NCBI GenBank assembly: GCA_903883645.1
Contig: CAISBR010000072.1
Location: 37,916 to 101,915, forward strand
DNA length: 64,000 nt
DNA from: an uncultured Myxococcales bacterium
GTDB taxonomy: Bacteria > Myxococcota_A > UBA9042
Reading direction: 5' to 3'
The notes under the pieces were generated by a model. It was not told the origin of the DNA, did no database searches, and saw only the letters and a list, made by a program, of their open reading frames with translations. The first letter of the stretch is position 1. Each line of letters opens with the position of its first letter. Below, piece after piece: positions 49,750 through 59,315 of this stretch. The position numbers were made by a program, and so were the translations under genes.

Positions 49750-51168
49750 ATGAACGGATTCGGACACAAGTTTGCAGCCCTGGCTATCGTGCTAGGGACC
49801 GTGGCAATGGTCGGTTGCGGCAGCGACGGAAAGCCTGCGGCAGGTAGCGCCGACGCGCTAGCCACCAGCGATACCGCGACCAAAGCGGATACGGGTTCCA
49901 CCGACATCACCCAAGGGCCACAACTCGCTGCAGATCGACCGATTTTGCTGTGGAGCGACGGTCAGGCCCTGGCGCAAAATGCCCCACACGTGCCCAAAGA
50001 CTTTGTGCTGCCCGACCAGACGGTCTGCGCCAAAGACGCAGGGCGACAGTATATAGGCGAAATTTTTAGCCACGGGATCAATAACATCCAGGTTGATTGG
50101 CACTGGGCGCCTGTGGTGAGCGGACCCGACGCCAAGCACCCAACTGTAGACCAACCTGAATACAACCTGGCCGGCACAGTGACCCACTACAGCGAGTCGG
50201 ACGACGATGTGCTGGCGGACCACGCCTTTGGCCTCGACACCAACGCGGATGTAAAATTAGACAATGATTTTGGATACTTAGGCCACTCACACGAGGATGA
50301 GGGCGGCGACGGGGCCATTCACGCCGAGCTCGAGAAGAACATCTTTCCGCGCCAGGCATTGGGCATGGTGCCGGCGATGGGCGACCGCACGCTGATGCGC
50401 GGCGTATGGGTGCTCGACTGCGGCCACCCGCCGTATGGAACCGAAATGCATCCGCCCAGTTTCGTGGCCTACGCCCGGCCGACCAGTCCAACGGTAACCG
50501 AGGCGATGCTGGTGTTTGCACCGTACCGGTCGAGCCTGCTGTTCACCTCCGACCTGCAACTAGCTACAAAGCTTGACGATAGTGCGCGTTTCTCGGACAT
50601 CGGCACCTCTAGCTTCCCCCATGCCCTGATTGCGGCGGTGATGAAGGCGCTGTCGACCAAGGCTGACTACGTGACGGCGCACGCGCTGATGGTGGCGAAT
50701 CGCTTTGAAACCATGAATCTTTCGGTATGTGCGCCGCTGCCCCGGCCCGAGGGGGCCAAGCTGGCCGCGAGCTGGCGCCTAACCGCGCGCAGTGGCGTGA
50801 CGCTGACGGCCACCAGCGACGAGGCGCAGGGCTGCGTGCACTTTACTGCAACCATGGACAGTACTTACAAGCCGTTGCCGCTGGTGTGGGCCGACGCGGC
50901 GTGGAGCTGGGAGCAGCTGTCGAAAAGCGCGAGCGGCCAGCTAGGCGCGTCGGTCGATGTGCGGCAAGAGGTGGTCAAGATTGCGCAAAAGCTAGGGTTC
51001 GACGCGAACTCGCCGGCGCTGCAGGCCGATCATCCGCCGCGGATCGACGCGTACCCCGAGATCAAGCTGCCCGCCGGCGCCGACCAAGACAGCCCGACGG
51101 CGATTCAGAGTGGCGCCAACGACCAACCGTTCCCGTTCTACGGCAAGGCCAAGGTCGGCTGGCAGTAG
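49750..51168 (+). CDS. Lipoprotein of unknown function, 472 aa
   Basis: A lipoprotein with signal MNGFGHKFAALAIVLGTVAMVGC and an Ala/Asp/Thr linker. The mature domain has His- and Asp-rich stretches that could bind metal (INNIQVDWHWAPVV, GYLGHSHEDEGGDG, VLDCGHPPYGTEMHPP). I recognise no family. ATG 49750 is chosen over the GTG at 49741. It is divergent from the xanthine dehydrogenase operon and converges on the LURP-one gene with a 29-bp repeat in between. Confidence 0.65.
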   Translation: MNGFGHKFAALAIVLGTVAMVGCGSDGKPAAGSADALATSDTATKADTGSTDITQGPQLAADRPILLWSDGQALAQNAPHVPKDFVLPDQTVCAKDAGRQYIGEIFSHGINNIQVDWHWAPVVSGPDAKHPTVDQPEYNLAGTVTHYSESDDDVLADHAFGLDTNADVKLDNDFGYLGHSHEDEGGDGAIHAELEKNIFPRQALGMVPAMGDRTLMRGVWVLDCGHPPYGTEMHPPSFVAYARPTSPTVTEAMLVFAPYRSSLLFTSDLQLATKLDDSARFSDIGTSSFPHALIAAVMKALSTKADYVTAHALMVANRFETMNLSVCAPLPRPEGAKLAASWRLTARSGVTLTATSDEAQGCVHFTATMDSTYKPLPLVWADAAWSWEQLSKSASGQLGASVDVRQEVVKIAQKLGFDANSPALQADHPPRIDAYPEIKLPAGADQDSPTAIQSGANDQPFPFYGKAKVGWQ

Positions 51169-51179
51169 GCAGCGAGCAC

Positions 51180-51206
51180 AGCAGCCATTTTCTACTGCAC
51201 GAAATT
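51180..51206 (-). repeat. 29-bp dispersed repeat, copy D (reverse orientation)
   Basis: Reverse complement of the AATTTC....GTAGAAAATGGCTGCT core; four central bases differ. It lies between two convergent stop codons (51168 and 51211). Confidence 0.75.
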
Positions 51207-51210
51207 GCTG

Positions 51211-51792
51211 CTAGTTTTGCTCTTCGCGGCGATTCTCGCGCATCAGCGCCAGCAGCGCACACGCCAGCAGATAGCGGCGGTCGACATGCTGGCCCTGCAC
51301 GGCGATGGTCAGCTGGTACTCTTTGACGAAGAAGCGAAACACTTGGTCAATGCGCGCCACTTCTACGCCACCGACCGTCACGGCCCAGTGCCCCGGAAGA
51401 ATCGGCACGAAGCGCCGCAGCAGCGAGTGCCCAGTTTCTTCCATGGTACCAATGGGTTGCTCCGCCTGATCGAGCAAGTCCCAGGTATCGCGGATGATCG
51501 ACTTGAGCCCGCGCGAGCGCAGCGTGCCCAGCCAGGCGTCGTTCAGCGGATCGCGGACGTCGTAAGCAAAGTTAATCGCAATCATTTGCCGAGCTTGAAT
51601 GGTGGCCAGCGGCGAGGCCATGCCCTCGTCGGCGAACACCTTGAACTGCTCGCGCAGCTTTAGCAGCGGATGGCGCACAAACGCCACCAGATTACCGGCG
51701 CCGTCCATCACGCGAAACGTGCGATCGAGGAACGAGAAGAACGGACGCTTGATGGTCAAGACACCGTCCGAGAGCGCTGGGGTCGAGGGCAT
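51211..51792 (-). CDS. LURP-one/scramblase-like (Tubby-fold) protein
   Basis: A 193-residue protein whose pattern fits the bacterial LURP-one-related/YxjI group: LTIKRPFFSFLDRTFRVMDG, GNLVAFVRHPLLKLREQFKVF, then repeated strands (YDVRDPLNDAWLGTLRSRG, QPIGTMEETG) and a terminal helix LLACALLALM. AGGAG precedes the ATG. These proteins have a membrane-tethered Tubby-like barrel; biochemical role unknown. Confidence 0.7.
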   Translation of the reverse strand: MPSTPALSDGVLTIKRPFFSFLDRTFRVMDGAGNLVAFVRHPLLKLREQFKVFADEGMASPLATIQARQMIAINFAYDVRDPLNDAWLGTLRSRGLKSIIRDTWDLLDQAEQPIGTMEETGHSLLRRFVPILPGHWAVTVGGVEVARIDQVFRFFVKEYQLTIAVQGQHVDRRYLLACALLALMRENRREEQN

Positions 51793-51842
51793 ACTGTCTC
51801 CTACTGCGCCAAAGAATCACCGGCCGTAGCTAGCTATGTCAA

Positions 51843-54800
51843 CTACTTAGGAATCGATAACCAATACGGCCAATCTGCCGACCAACCGCTGGCCGACTCG
51901 ATGCCGATGATGAACTTGTATTCGCCATAGCGGTAGGGCGTGATCATGCCGCCGCTGAAGCACGCCGAGCCGCCGCCGGCGCCGGTTTTGCCCTGCCACA
52001 GCAAACCGTCGGGCTTGCCATCGGCGGGGGCGGCCTTGGTGCCATTGTCGAACTTGTCGGAAGATGAGAACACCTTGAGATTGTAGTCAAAACCCTTGGG
52101 CGCCGTCAGGCAAATGCTGCCGCCCCAGTTGGCGTCGACCACGTAGTAGTCCGCGTCCGTCGCGGTCGAGAGGTACGAGTAGAAGTCGCCCTTGCGCGTC
52201 GCCGCCGAGGCCAAGTGAATCGCCTTATCGGGCACCCCGTCGGCATTGAGGTCGGTGCCGGGGTTCGGCTCAAAATTGTCCCACTGGTGCGTGGTTAGAT
52301 AGGCCGGGATGTGCGGCGGCTGGCTCGTCGCCTTGTTCCACGTGCCAGCGCCCAGGCGGTAGCAGCCAAATTTGTTCGACGAATCGGAGGTTATCACCTC
52401 TAGGCGACCGTCGCCGTCCATGTCCCACACGCTGAGGAGCGAGACGGAGCCCGACGAAATTACCTGCCGCGACGGCACGTTCTCGACGAAGGTTGACTTG
52501 GCTGGCGACCACAAGTCGACGCGCAGCTCGTTGCCGGCGCTATAGACGCGGTCGGGATAGCCGTCGGCATTGACGTCCCACAGACCGATGTAGGCGACAT
52601 CCCCAATGTTCTCGACCGATCCATCGCTGTTGACGTCGGTCGGGTTCCAGTTGCTGGGCCCATTGGCTGGGCTGCCGGTCAACGGCTTGCCAGTGAGGTC
52701 AAATTCCCAGTAGCGGCTGGTCATGCCGTTGGTCTGGCCCTGCACGTTGGTGGCCGAATAAGCATCGGATACCAGGATCTTGCCTGACAACACCCGCATG
52801 TCGGCGCCGCCCACACCGTACAAACCCGAGATGGCGGTGTTGAACGCGCAAGTGCCAATCGGTGTGCACGTCGGTTGGGCCACCATGGTCGCAACATCGG
52901 GGAATTTATACGCCATAACGTGCCCGGCCCACAGCGACGGCGTCGTAGACTCGGGGTAGCCGTTGCTGACGACCAGCTCGGCGCGGCCATCGCCATCGAG
53001 GTCGGTCAAGGCGCGGCCCGCCCAGTACTCGCACACGCCGTCGGGATCGGCAATCGAGGGCAGCTGGTCAAGCTTGCCGGTGGCCAAGTTGAAGCGGAAA
53101 ATCTTCGTGCCGGCCGAGGCTTCGCACCACGACGAGGTAAAGAACTCGGGATTGCCATCGTAGTCCAAGTCGCCAACCAAGAACCGACTAGCATCATAGA
53201 CTTGCGCGGAATTTTGCGTCAGCGTCACCGTATTGTCGGCATTCAGCTTGTAGATCGTCGGCTGGCTGCCGTTGCCGGTCAGCACTTCGAGCGACTGCAC
53301 GCCTGCGCCAAACGATGTGTAGGTGTCGACATCGGCGAGTACGACCCGGTTGCGCGAGTAATTGTAGTTCGAGGCCGAGTAGTTATAGAGCGGCACCCCC
53401 TTGGTATCGAGCAGAGCGAAGCCAAACTGGTCTTGCACAATGGTTTCCCAATTGCCATCGCCGTCGAGGTCGGCCACCGTGCCCGCCACCGTGCCCGCCG
53501 AATACTTGAGCTGGAAGGGCCACGAACCGCCGCACGCCGTGTAGCAAAGCTGGTCGGCCTTGCCGTCGCAGTCGTTGTCTTTGCCGTCGCCGCAGGTATC
53601 GGGCGCGCCGGGGTAGGTGTTGCTGTCGGTATCGTCGCAGTCCCAGTCCGACTTGCCGTCGCCGTTGGCATCCTTGGCGAGCGCCCAGCTGATCGGCACA
53701 TTGCACTTTTGCATCGAGCTGGCGCCCAAGGGGGCAAACGAGTCGCCATCGTTGTCTTTGTAGATGGTCTTGGTGGCCAAGCTGTCGTCGAGCAGGCCGT
53801 TGCAGTCGTCGTCGATGTCGTTGCAGGCCTCGGCAGCGGTGGGGTAGATGGCTTTGTTAAAGTCGTTGCAGTCGCCGCTGTTGACGGCAAAACCTGTAGG
53901 CGCGGTGCAGCCTTGCGCGGTAGTCACGCCGCCGTAGCCGTCGCCGTCTAGGTCTTTGTAGAAGGTGAGGAGCACGCCCTCGTCGATGCTCGCGTTGCAG
54001 TTGTTGTCTTTGCCGTCGCAGACTTCGGTCTTGCCGGGGTTGATTGTGGCATCCATGTCGTAGCAATCGCCTGTTTTGGTTACCGTATAGGTGGCATTGG
54101 CACTGCACAGGCACAGGGCGCTGACTTGGGCGCCATAGCCGTCTTTGTCGCCGTCGGGGTAGAAGAATTGGCAGCCCGAGGTGCCCGCGGGGTCGGTCTG
54201 GCCGTCGCAGTTATCGTCGATACTATTGCAGATCTCAGTTGCAGTGGGCTTTTGGCTGGCGCCGCCCTTGGTCGGGTCGTCGTTGCAGTCGCCGCCCACA
54301 TAGGCGGTGTATGGGTAGGTGGGCTTACCCAGGCACTGTTTGTCGGCGTCGAGGCCAAAGGTGTCTTGATCCGCGTCTTTGAAGTACGTCGAGCAGCCCT
54401 GGCAGCCCGCCTCGTCCGTGCTGCCGTTGCAGTTGTTGTCGACCAAATCCAAGCACTTCTCGGTCTGCGACGGGCTGACCGCCACCTCTTTGTCGTTGCA
54501 GTCGCCGGCCAGCTTGGCGGTGTACTGCCCTTGCGGCGCGCACGTGCACTGCGACGACCCTACGCCAAAACCATCGCCGTCGGCATCGGTAAAGTAGTTT
54601 ACGCAACCAACGGCATTTAGGTCGTTTTCGCTATTGGCACAGTTGTCGTCTTTGCCATTGCCACAGACCTCGCTCGCACCGGGATTGACCGCCACATCGC
54701 CGTCGTTGCAATCGCTCGACACGGCCGAAGTATATAGCCCCGTAGGCACGCAGTAGCACTTGGCGGAGCCGGCGCCATAGGTGTCTTTGTCCGCGTCGGT

Positions 54801-57800
54801 AAAGTAGTTTTTGCAGCCGGTGGCGTTCTCTTCGTCGGTCTGGCTGTTGCAGTTGTCGTCTTTGCTGTTGCACGCCTCCGTCGCGCCGGGGTTTACGGTC
54901 TTGTCGCCGTCGGCACAGTCGCCGCCCACGCTGGCCGTGTAGCTGCCGGTCGCAGCCGACAGGCACTTCTTGTCGCCACTTAGGCCGTACGTGTCGGCGT
55001 CGGCGTCTTTGTACAGCACCAGGCAGCCCACGCACCCCTCTTCGTCGGTCTGGCTATCGCAGTCGTTATCTTTGTTATCTTGGCATTTTTCCGTCAAGTT
55101 GGGCGCGCGATCCTTGTCGCTATCGTCGCAGTCGCCGGTCAGCTTGGCCGAGTACGCGCCCGCCGCGCCGCACAAGCACTTGCTCGCCGCGCTGCCGTAG
55201 GTGTCGCCATCGCCGTCGTAGTAGAACATGCTGCAATTCTGGGCATTTTCTTCGGTTTCGCCGCCCGCGCAGTTGTCGTCTTTGCCGTTGCCGCAGATCT
55301 CGGGCTTGTCGGGATTCACGCTCGCGTCTTTGTCATTGCAGTCGCCGCTCACCGCTGCGGTCAGGGCGCCGGTGGGCCCGCACAAGCACTGGGCGGTGCC
55401 GGTGCCAAAGCCGTCTTTGTCTTCGTCGGTAAAGTACGACTGGCAGCCGCTGGCGTTGGCCTCGTCGCTCACGCCGTCGCAGTTGTCGTCGAGGGCGTTG
55501 CAAGCCTCGGTCGCTGCGGGCGAAACTGCGCCCTTGCTGTCGTCGCAGTCGCCGGGCTTGAGCGCCGTGTACGCGCCACCTGCCGCAGAAAGGCATTGTT
55601 TGTCGGCTGTTACACCATAACCGTCGCCATCGTCGTCGCGGTAGTAGGTGGTGCAGCCTTGGCAACCCGCTTCGTCGGTGACGCTGTTGCAGTTGTTGTC
55701 GATCTGGTCGGCGCATTTCTCGGGCTGGCCCGGGCTGGCCGCGCCGCTGCTGTCGTCGCAGTCGCCCGCGACCTTGGCGGTAAAGTCGCCGCTGACGGTG
55801 CACAGGCATTGCTTGAGCGCCGTGCCGTAGCCATCGCCGTCGACATCGCTGTAATACACCTTGCAACCCGTTGCATCTAGGTCGTTTTCGCTGCCGTTGC
55901 AGTTATCGTCTTTGCCGTTGCCGCATTCTTCTTTGGCCTTGGGATTGACCGTGCCGTCGGCATCGTTGCAGTCGCCGCTGACACTTGCGGTATACGGATT
56001 TACGCCTGTGCACAGGCACTTAAGCAGCGTTACGCCAAAACCGTCGCCGTCGCCGTCGTAGTAGAGCGGCTGGCAGCCCAGGGCATCGACCTCGTCGGTC
56101 TGGCCGTCGCAGTCGTCGTCTTTGCCGTTGCACGCCTCTTTTGCGAGCAAACTGATGGTCTTATCAAGCGGCTGGCAGTCGCTGACGTTGGGGTCGCCGT
56201 CGCCGTCTTCGTCGGGGTCGCACACGTCGCCAAGCCCATCGGCATCGGTGTCTTGCTGGTCGGCATTGCTGGCAAGGGGGCAGTTGTCGGGCGCAGCGGT
56301 CTCGGTGCAGCCGCCGGCATTGTTCAGCACGCCGTCGCTGTCGATGTCGCAGTCGCAGGCATCGCCGAGCGTGTCGCCATCGGTGTCGGTCTGGCCGGGA
56401 TTGGCGACCCACGGGCAGTTGTCGACCGCGTTGTCGAGTCCGTCAGAATCCCAATCATTTTCGCACGCATCGCCGATCTTGTTGCCGTTTTGGTCTAGCT
56501 GATCGGGGTTCGACTTGCCCGGGCAATTGTCGGCCGTGTTGTCGATCCCGTCGCCGTCTTTGTCGGGGTCGCACTCGTCGCCCAGCAAATCGCCATCTTG
56601 GTCGGTCTGGGTGGGATTGGCCGCAAGTGGGCAATTATCCAGCGGATCCAACACGCCATCGTTGTCGTCGTCGAGGTCGCACACATCGCCCTGGGCATCT
56701 TTGTCGTTGTTCGCCTGATCGGCATTGGGCTGAAGTGGGCAATTATCCACAGCATTTGCCACACCATCGGCATCTTCGTCGTCGTCGCAGGCATCGCCCA
56801 CCCCGTCTCCATCGGTGTCGCTCTGGCTAGCATTGGCAACAAGCGTGCAGTTATCTAAGGTTACATCGGCTGGGCACTGCACTGCCGGGCTGACAATGCC
56901 GGGATTGCTCGCGAGAACATTCGCCACACCATCGCCGTCGATGTCGCAGTCGCAGGCATTGCCGGTGCCATCGCCGTCGCTGTCGCTTTGGGTGGTGTTA
57001 GCGGCAAGGGGGCAATTGTCGTCGCTATCCAAGACCTTGTCGTTGTCGTCGTCGCTGTCGCAGGCGTCGCCCTGGCCGTCGGCGTCGGTGTCAGTCTGGC
57101 CGGCATTCAGGGTGACGGGGCAGTTGTCGGCCGCATCGCTCACGCCGTCGCCGTCGTCGTCGGGGTCTACGCAGTCGGCCAGCTCATCGCCGTCTAAGTT
57201 GGCAAAGCCCTCGTCGGTGGCGCCCGAGCAGTTATCGTCAATGCCATTGCACACTTCGGCCGCCGCGCCGCTGCCCTGGCAGAGCTCTTGGCCCCCTACG
57301 CATTGCGTTGTGCCGGGGCAGGTGCCGTAGGCGTTTTTGATGGCGCACGCTGCGGGTACCACCCCTTCGTCGGTGGCGCCGTCGCAGTTGTCGTCTTTCA
57401 TGTTGCAAACTTCGGCGGCTGGTGCGGAACCGACGCACGCCCCTTCTTTGCCGCCACTGCACGTGTACGCGCCGGGGCAGCTACCGAACTCGCTGGTTAT
57501 CTTGCAATTTCCTGTCTTGCCGTCGGGGCAATCGCACTGACCGCCGGGTGGCACGCAGACTTGGGCGCTGCCTTGCGCCTTGCACACGTAGCCGGTGCCG
57601 ACGCACGCCTTGCCGCCGTCGCAGGGTTGCAGGCAGTGGGTGCCCAGGCCCAGGTCGATGCAGACACCTTTGGAGCCCGTGCCTAGGTCGCAGTCGGCGT
57701 CTTTGGCGCACGGCGCACATGTAAACGGCGCCTTGTGCAAACAGACACTGACCACGTCGCCGCTCGAGGTGGTCTGCAAGCACTCGTAATCACTTGGACA

Positions 57801-58142
57801 ACCGGTAATGCACGGTTGCGCGCACTCTTTGCCGGTGGGGGTGGGCGCGCAGATCAGCGTCTCGCAGTCTTCGTTCTTGGTACAGGGCACCTTCTTGTAC
57901 TCCACGTCGCCGCCGGTCAGGTCGAGCGCCTGGATATCGGTCGCGCCGCTGCTGTCGTCTTCGCTATCGGGCGTGCTTAAGTCGAGGATGAGGTCGCCCT
58001 GGCCGCTGGCATCCGCAGCAACGCCGGTAGGGGGCGTAACGGCCTGCGGATCACCACAAGCACTCAACAAGACAAGGAGACCGAAAAGAACGACCACCGC
58101 CACGGCAGAGCGCTGGGTCGAGCCTTGGAGACGAACTAGCAT
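51843..58142 (-). CDS. Giant repeat lipoprotein (TSP3, MopE-like repeats, FG-GAP-like end)
   Basis: A 2,099-residue lipoprotein (lipobox LSAC). In order: Asp/Ser linker; Cys-rich N-terminal modules (NEDCETLICAP, CITGCPSDYECL, DADCDLGTG); first MopE-like repeats (CNMKDDNCDGATDEG, CNGIDDNCSGATDEG); about ten thrombospondin-type-3 Ca-binding repeats (DNCPLAANPTQTDQDGD, GDACDCDIDGDGV); more than ten further MopE-like repeats alternating with YYxDxDGDGYG segments; and an FG-GAP/VCBS-like region with DLDGDG motifs (VGDLDYDGNPEFF, DMDGDGRLEVI). The Asp density implies strong calcium binding and an extended surface fibre. ATG 58142 is preferred to 58178 because it gives a typical signal sequence. Confidence 0.85.
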   Translation of the reverse strand: MLVRLQGSTQRSAVAVVVLFGLLVLLSACGDPQAVTPPTGVAADASGQGDLILDLSTPDSEDDSSGATDIQALDLTGGDVEYKKVPCTKNEDCETLICAPTPTGKECAQPCITGCPSDYECLQTTSSGDVVSVCLHKAPFTCAPCAKDADCDLGTGSKGVCIDLGLGTHCLQPCDGGKACVGTGYVCKAQGSAQVCVPPGGQCDCPDGKTGNCKITSEFGSCPGAYTCSGGKEGACVGSAPAAEVCNMKDDNCDGATDEGVVPAACAIKNAYGTCPGTTQCVGGQELCQGSGAAAEVCNGIDDNCSGATDEGFANLDGDELADCVDPDDDGDGVSDAADNCPVTLNAGQTDTDADGQGDACDSDDDNDKVLDSDDNCPLAANTTQSDSDGDGTGNACDCDIDGDGVANVLASNPGIVSPAVQCPADVTLDNCTLVANASQSDTDGDGVGDACDDDEDADGVANAVDNCPLQPNADQANNDKDAQGDVCDLDDDNDGVLDPLDNCPLAANPTQTDQDGDLLGDECDPDKDGDGIDNTADNCPGKSNPDQLDQNGNKIGDACENDWDSDGLDNAVDNCPWVANPGQTDTDGDTLGDACDCDIDSDGVLNNAGGCTETAAPDNCPLASNADQQDTDADGLGDVCDPDEDGDGDPNVSDCQPLDKTISLLAKEACNGKDDDCDGQTDEVDALGCQPLYYDGDGDGFGVTLLKCLCTGVNPYTASVSGDCNDADGTVNPKAKEECGNGKDDNCNGSENDLDATGCKVYYSDVDGDGYGTALKQCLCTVSGDFTAKVAGDCDDSSGAASPGQPEKCADQIDNNCNSVTDEAGCQGCTTYYRDDDGDGYGVTADKQCLSAAGGAYTALKPGDCDDSKGAVSPAATEACNALDDNCDGVSDEANASGCQSYFTDEDKDGFGTGTAQCLCGPTGALTAAVSGDCNDKDASVNPDKPEICGNGKDDNCAGGETEENAQNCSMFYYDGDGDTYGSAASKCLCGAAGAYSAKLTGDCDDSDKDRAPNLTEKCQDNKDNDCDSQTDEEGCVGCLVLYKDADADTYGLSGDKKCLSAATGSYTASVGGDCADGDKTVNPGATEACNSKDDNCNSQTDEENATGCKNYFTDADKDTYGAGSAKCYCVPTGLYTSAVSSDCNDGDVAVNPGASEVCGNGKDDNCANSENDLNAVGCVNYFTDADGDGFGVGSSQCTCAPQGQYTAKLAGDCNDKEVAVSPSQTEKCLDLVDNNCNGSTDEAGCQGCSTYFKDADQDTFGLDADKQCLGKPTYPYTAYVGGDCNDDPTKGGASQKPTATEICNSIDDNCDGQTDPAGTSGCQFFYPDGDKDGYGAQVSALCLCSANATYTVTKTGDCYDMDATINPGKTEVCDGKDNNCNASIDEGVLLTFYKDLDGDGYGGVTTAQGCTAPTGFAVNSGDCNDFNKAIYPTAAEACNDIDDDCNGLLDDSLATKTIYKDNDGDSFAPLGASSMQKCNVPISWALAKDANGDGKSDWDCDDTDSNTYPGAPDTCGDGKDNDCDGKADQLCYTACGGSWPFQLKYSAGTVAGTVADLDGDGNWETIVQDQFGFALLDTKGVPLYNYSASNYNYSRNRVVLADVDTYTSFGAGVQSLEVLTGNGSQPTIYKLNADNTVTLTQNSAQVYDASRFLVGDLDYDGNPEFFTSSWCEASAGTKIFRFNLATGKLDQLPSIADPDGVCEYWAGRALTDLDGDGRAELVVSNGYPESTTPSLWAGHVMAYKFPDVATMVAQPTCTPIGTCAFNTAISGLYGVGGADMRVLSGKILVSDAYSATNVQGQTNGMTSRYWEFDLTGKPLTGSPANGPSNWNPTDVNSDGSVENIGDVAYIGLWDVNADGYPDRVYSAGNELRVDLWSPAKSTFVENVPSRQVISSGSVSLLSVWDMDGDGRLEVITSDSSNKFGCYRLGAGTWNKATSQPPHIPAYLTTHQWDNFEPNPGTDLNADGVPDKAIHLASAATRKGDFYSYLSTATDADYYVVDANWGGSICLTAPKGFDYNLKVFSSSDKFDNGTKAAPADGKPDGLLWQGKTGAGGGSACFSGGMITPYRYGEYKFIIGIESASGWSADWPYWLSIPK

Positions 58143-58330
58143 GTGAACTCTTTGCGCGACCAAGTCGGGCGCGGACACAGGTTGTTGAGCGAAACCCTAT
58201 GGAATATGCCGGGAACGGCCCGCAACGTCAAGGTGCTGGGGCAGAAACCGACCGCGCGAAGCACTCCCTCGACAGGCGCGGCAAATCGGGGCAGCATCGC
58301 GCAGTGGCCTAGAATTGGCCCGTTGCGACC

Positions 58331-58570
58331 ATGACCTACCGCCCACCACGCCAGCCGCCCAAGCCACCCACACGCCCGCCCCTAGAGCCAAGCGAGCGCG
58401 GCGACCAACGGCTGCTGGCGGCCCTGGCCCAAGCGCGCGCCGAAGATACCTATGCAGCGGCAAAGACTTGCGAGGCCTGTGCCCGCGAGCGGCAAGCGAC
58501 CGGCGATGCCGAAGCCTTGTGCGAGACCCACCTAGCCCGCGCGCTGGGTATGGGTGGATGGGCCCCCTAA
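58331..58570 (+). CDS. Small Pro-rich protein with Cys/His cluster
   Basis: A 79-residue protein. The first third is basic and Pro-rich (MTYRPPRQPPKPPTRPP). The rest contains CEACARERQATGDAEALCETH, a Cys-x2-Cys...Cys-x2-His pattern that could bind one zinc. It ends 16 bp before the DUF2461 gene on the same strand, so co-expression is likely. No family recognised. Confidence 0.5.
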   Translation: MTYRPPRQPPKPPTRPPLEPSERGDQRLLAALAQARAEDTYAAAKTCEACARERQATGDAEALCETHLARALGMGGWAP

Positions 58571-58586
58571 CCTGCGGAGTTTTGCG

Positions 58587-59264
58587 ATGTTTACCCCAGA
58601 GACCTTCGCCTTCTTGCGCGACCTGCGCGACCACAACAGCAAAGAGTGGTTCGATGCCAACCGCGACCGCTACGAGCGCCAGGCCAAGGCCCCGCTGCTC
58701 GAATTCGTTGGCGCCATGCGGCCTTACCTAGAGCAGATCTCGCGCCATTTTGTGGGCGACCAGCGCTCCGTGTTTCGTATCCACCGCGATGTGCGGTTTT
58801 CGCACGACAAGTCGCCGTACAAGACCCACTTGGCCGCGCAATTTCGCCACGGCATGACCGGCGGGCCGCTCAGCGACGCAGTGCACGCCCCCGGCTTCTA
58901 CTTTAACCTCGCGCCCGACGGCCACGGCGAAATGGAAGGCGTATTCGGCGGTTTTGGCATGTGGCAGCCGCCGACCGATGCGCTGTACGCCATTCGCACC
59001 CGCATCATCGAGCATCCGGATGACTGGCAGGCGGCGGTGCGCGGCATCGAGCTCCGCGGTTCGAGCCTAAAGCGACCGCCCGCGGGGTTTGCCGCCGACC
59101 ACCCGCGCATCGACGACTTGAAACGTAAGGATTTTATTGCGATCGCCAACTTTAGCGAGGCCGACGCCATCCAGCCCGACTTTGTGGCGAAGTTTGCCGC
59201 GGCGATGGCGCACGGGGCCCCGCTGCAAAAGTTCTTGTGCCAAGCGATGCAGCTGCCGTTCTAG
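58587..59264 (+). CDS. DUF2461 family protein
   Basis: A 225-residue soluble protein matching DUF2461 landmarks: FTPETFAFLRDLRDHNSKEWFDANRDRY, VFRIHRDVRFSHDKSPYKTHLA, HAPGFYFNLAPDG, GGFGMWQPPTDALYAIR and KRKDFIAI. Start follows GCGGAG. The biochemical function of the family is unknown. Single domain, complete length. A 29-bp repeat lies between its stop and the convergent argJ stop. Confidence 0.85.
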   Translation: MFTPETFAFLRDLRDHNSKEWFDANRDRYERQAKAPLLEFVGAMRPYLEQISRHFVGDQRSVFRIHRDVRFSHDKSPYKTHLAAQFRHGMTGGPLSDAVHAPGFYFNLAPDGHGEMEGVFGGFGMWQPPTDALYAIRTRIIEHPDDWQAAVRGIELRGSSLKRPPAGFAADHPRIDDLKRKDFIAIANFSEADAIQPDFVAKFAAAMAHGAPLQKFLCQAMQLPF

Positions 59265-59286
59265 GGGGCGCTAAAGCAATTCGCTG

Positions 59287-59315
59287 TAATTTCGAGATGT
59301 AGAAAATGGCTGCTA
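59287..59315 (+). repeat. 29-bp dispersed repeat, copy C
   Basis: TAATTTCGAGATGTAGAAAA followed by TGGCTGCTA; the last three bases form the stop codon of argJ on the minus strand. Confidence 0.8.

Noticed and set aside
52875..53951. 358-residue plus-strand frame over the giant lipoprotein
   Set aside because: Val/Ala/Gly-rich translation of the complementary strand of Asp-rich repeats.
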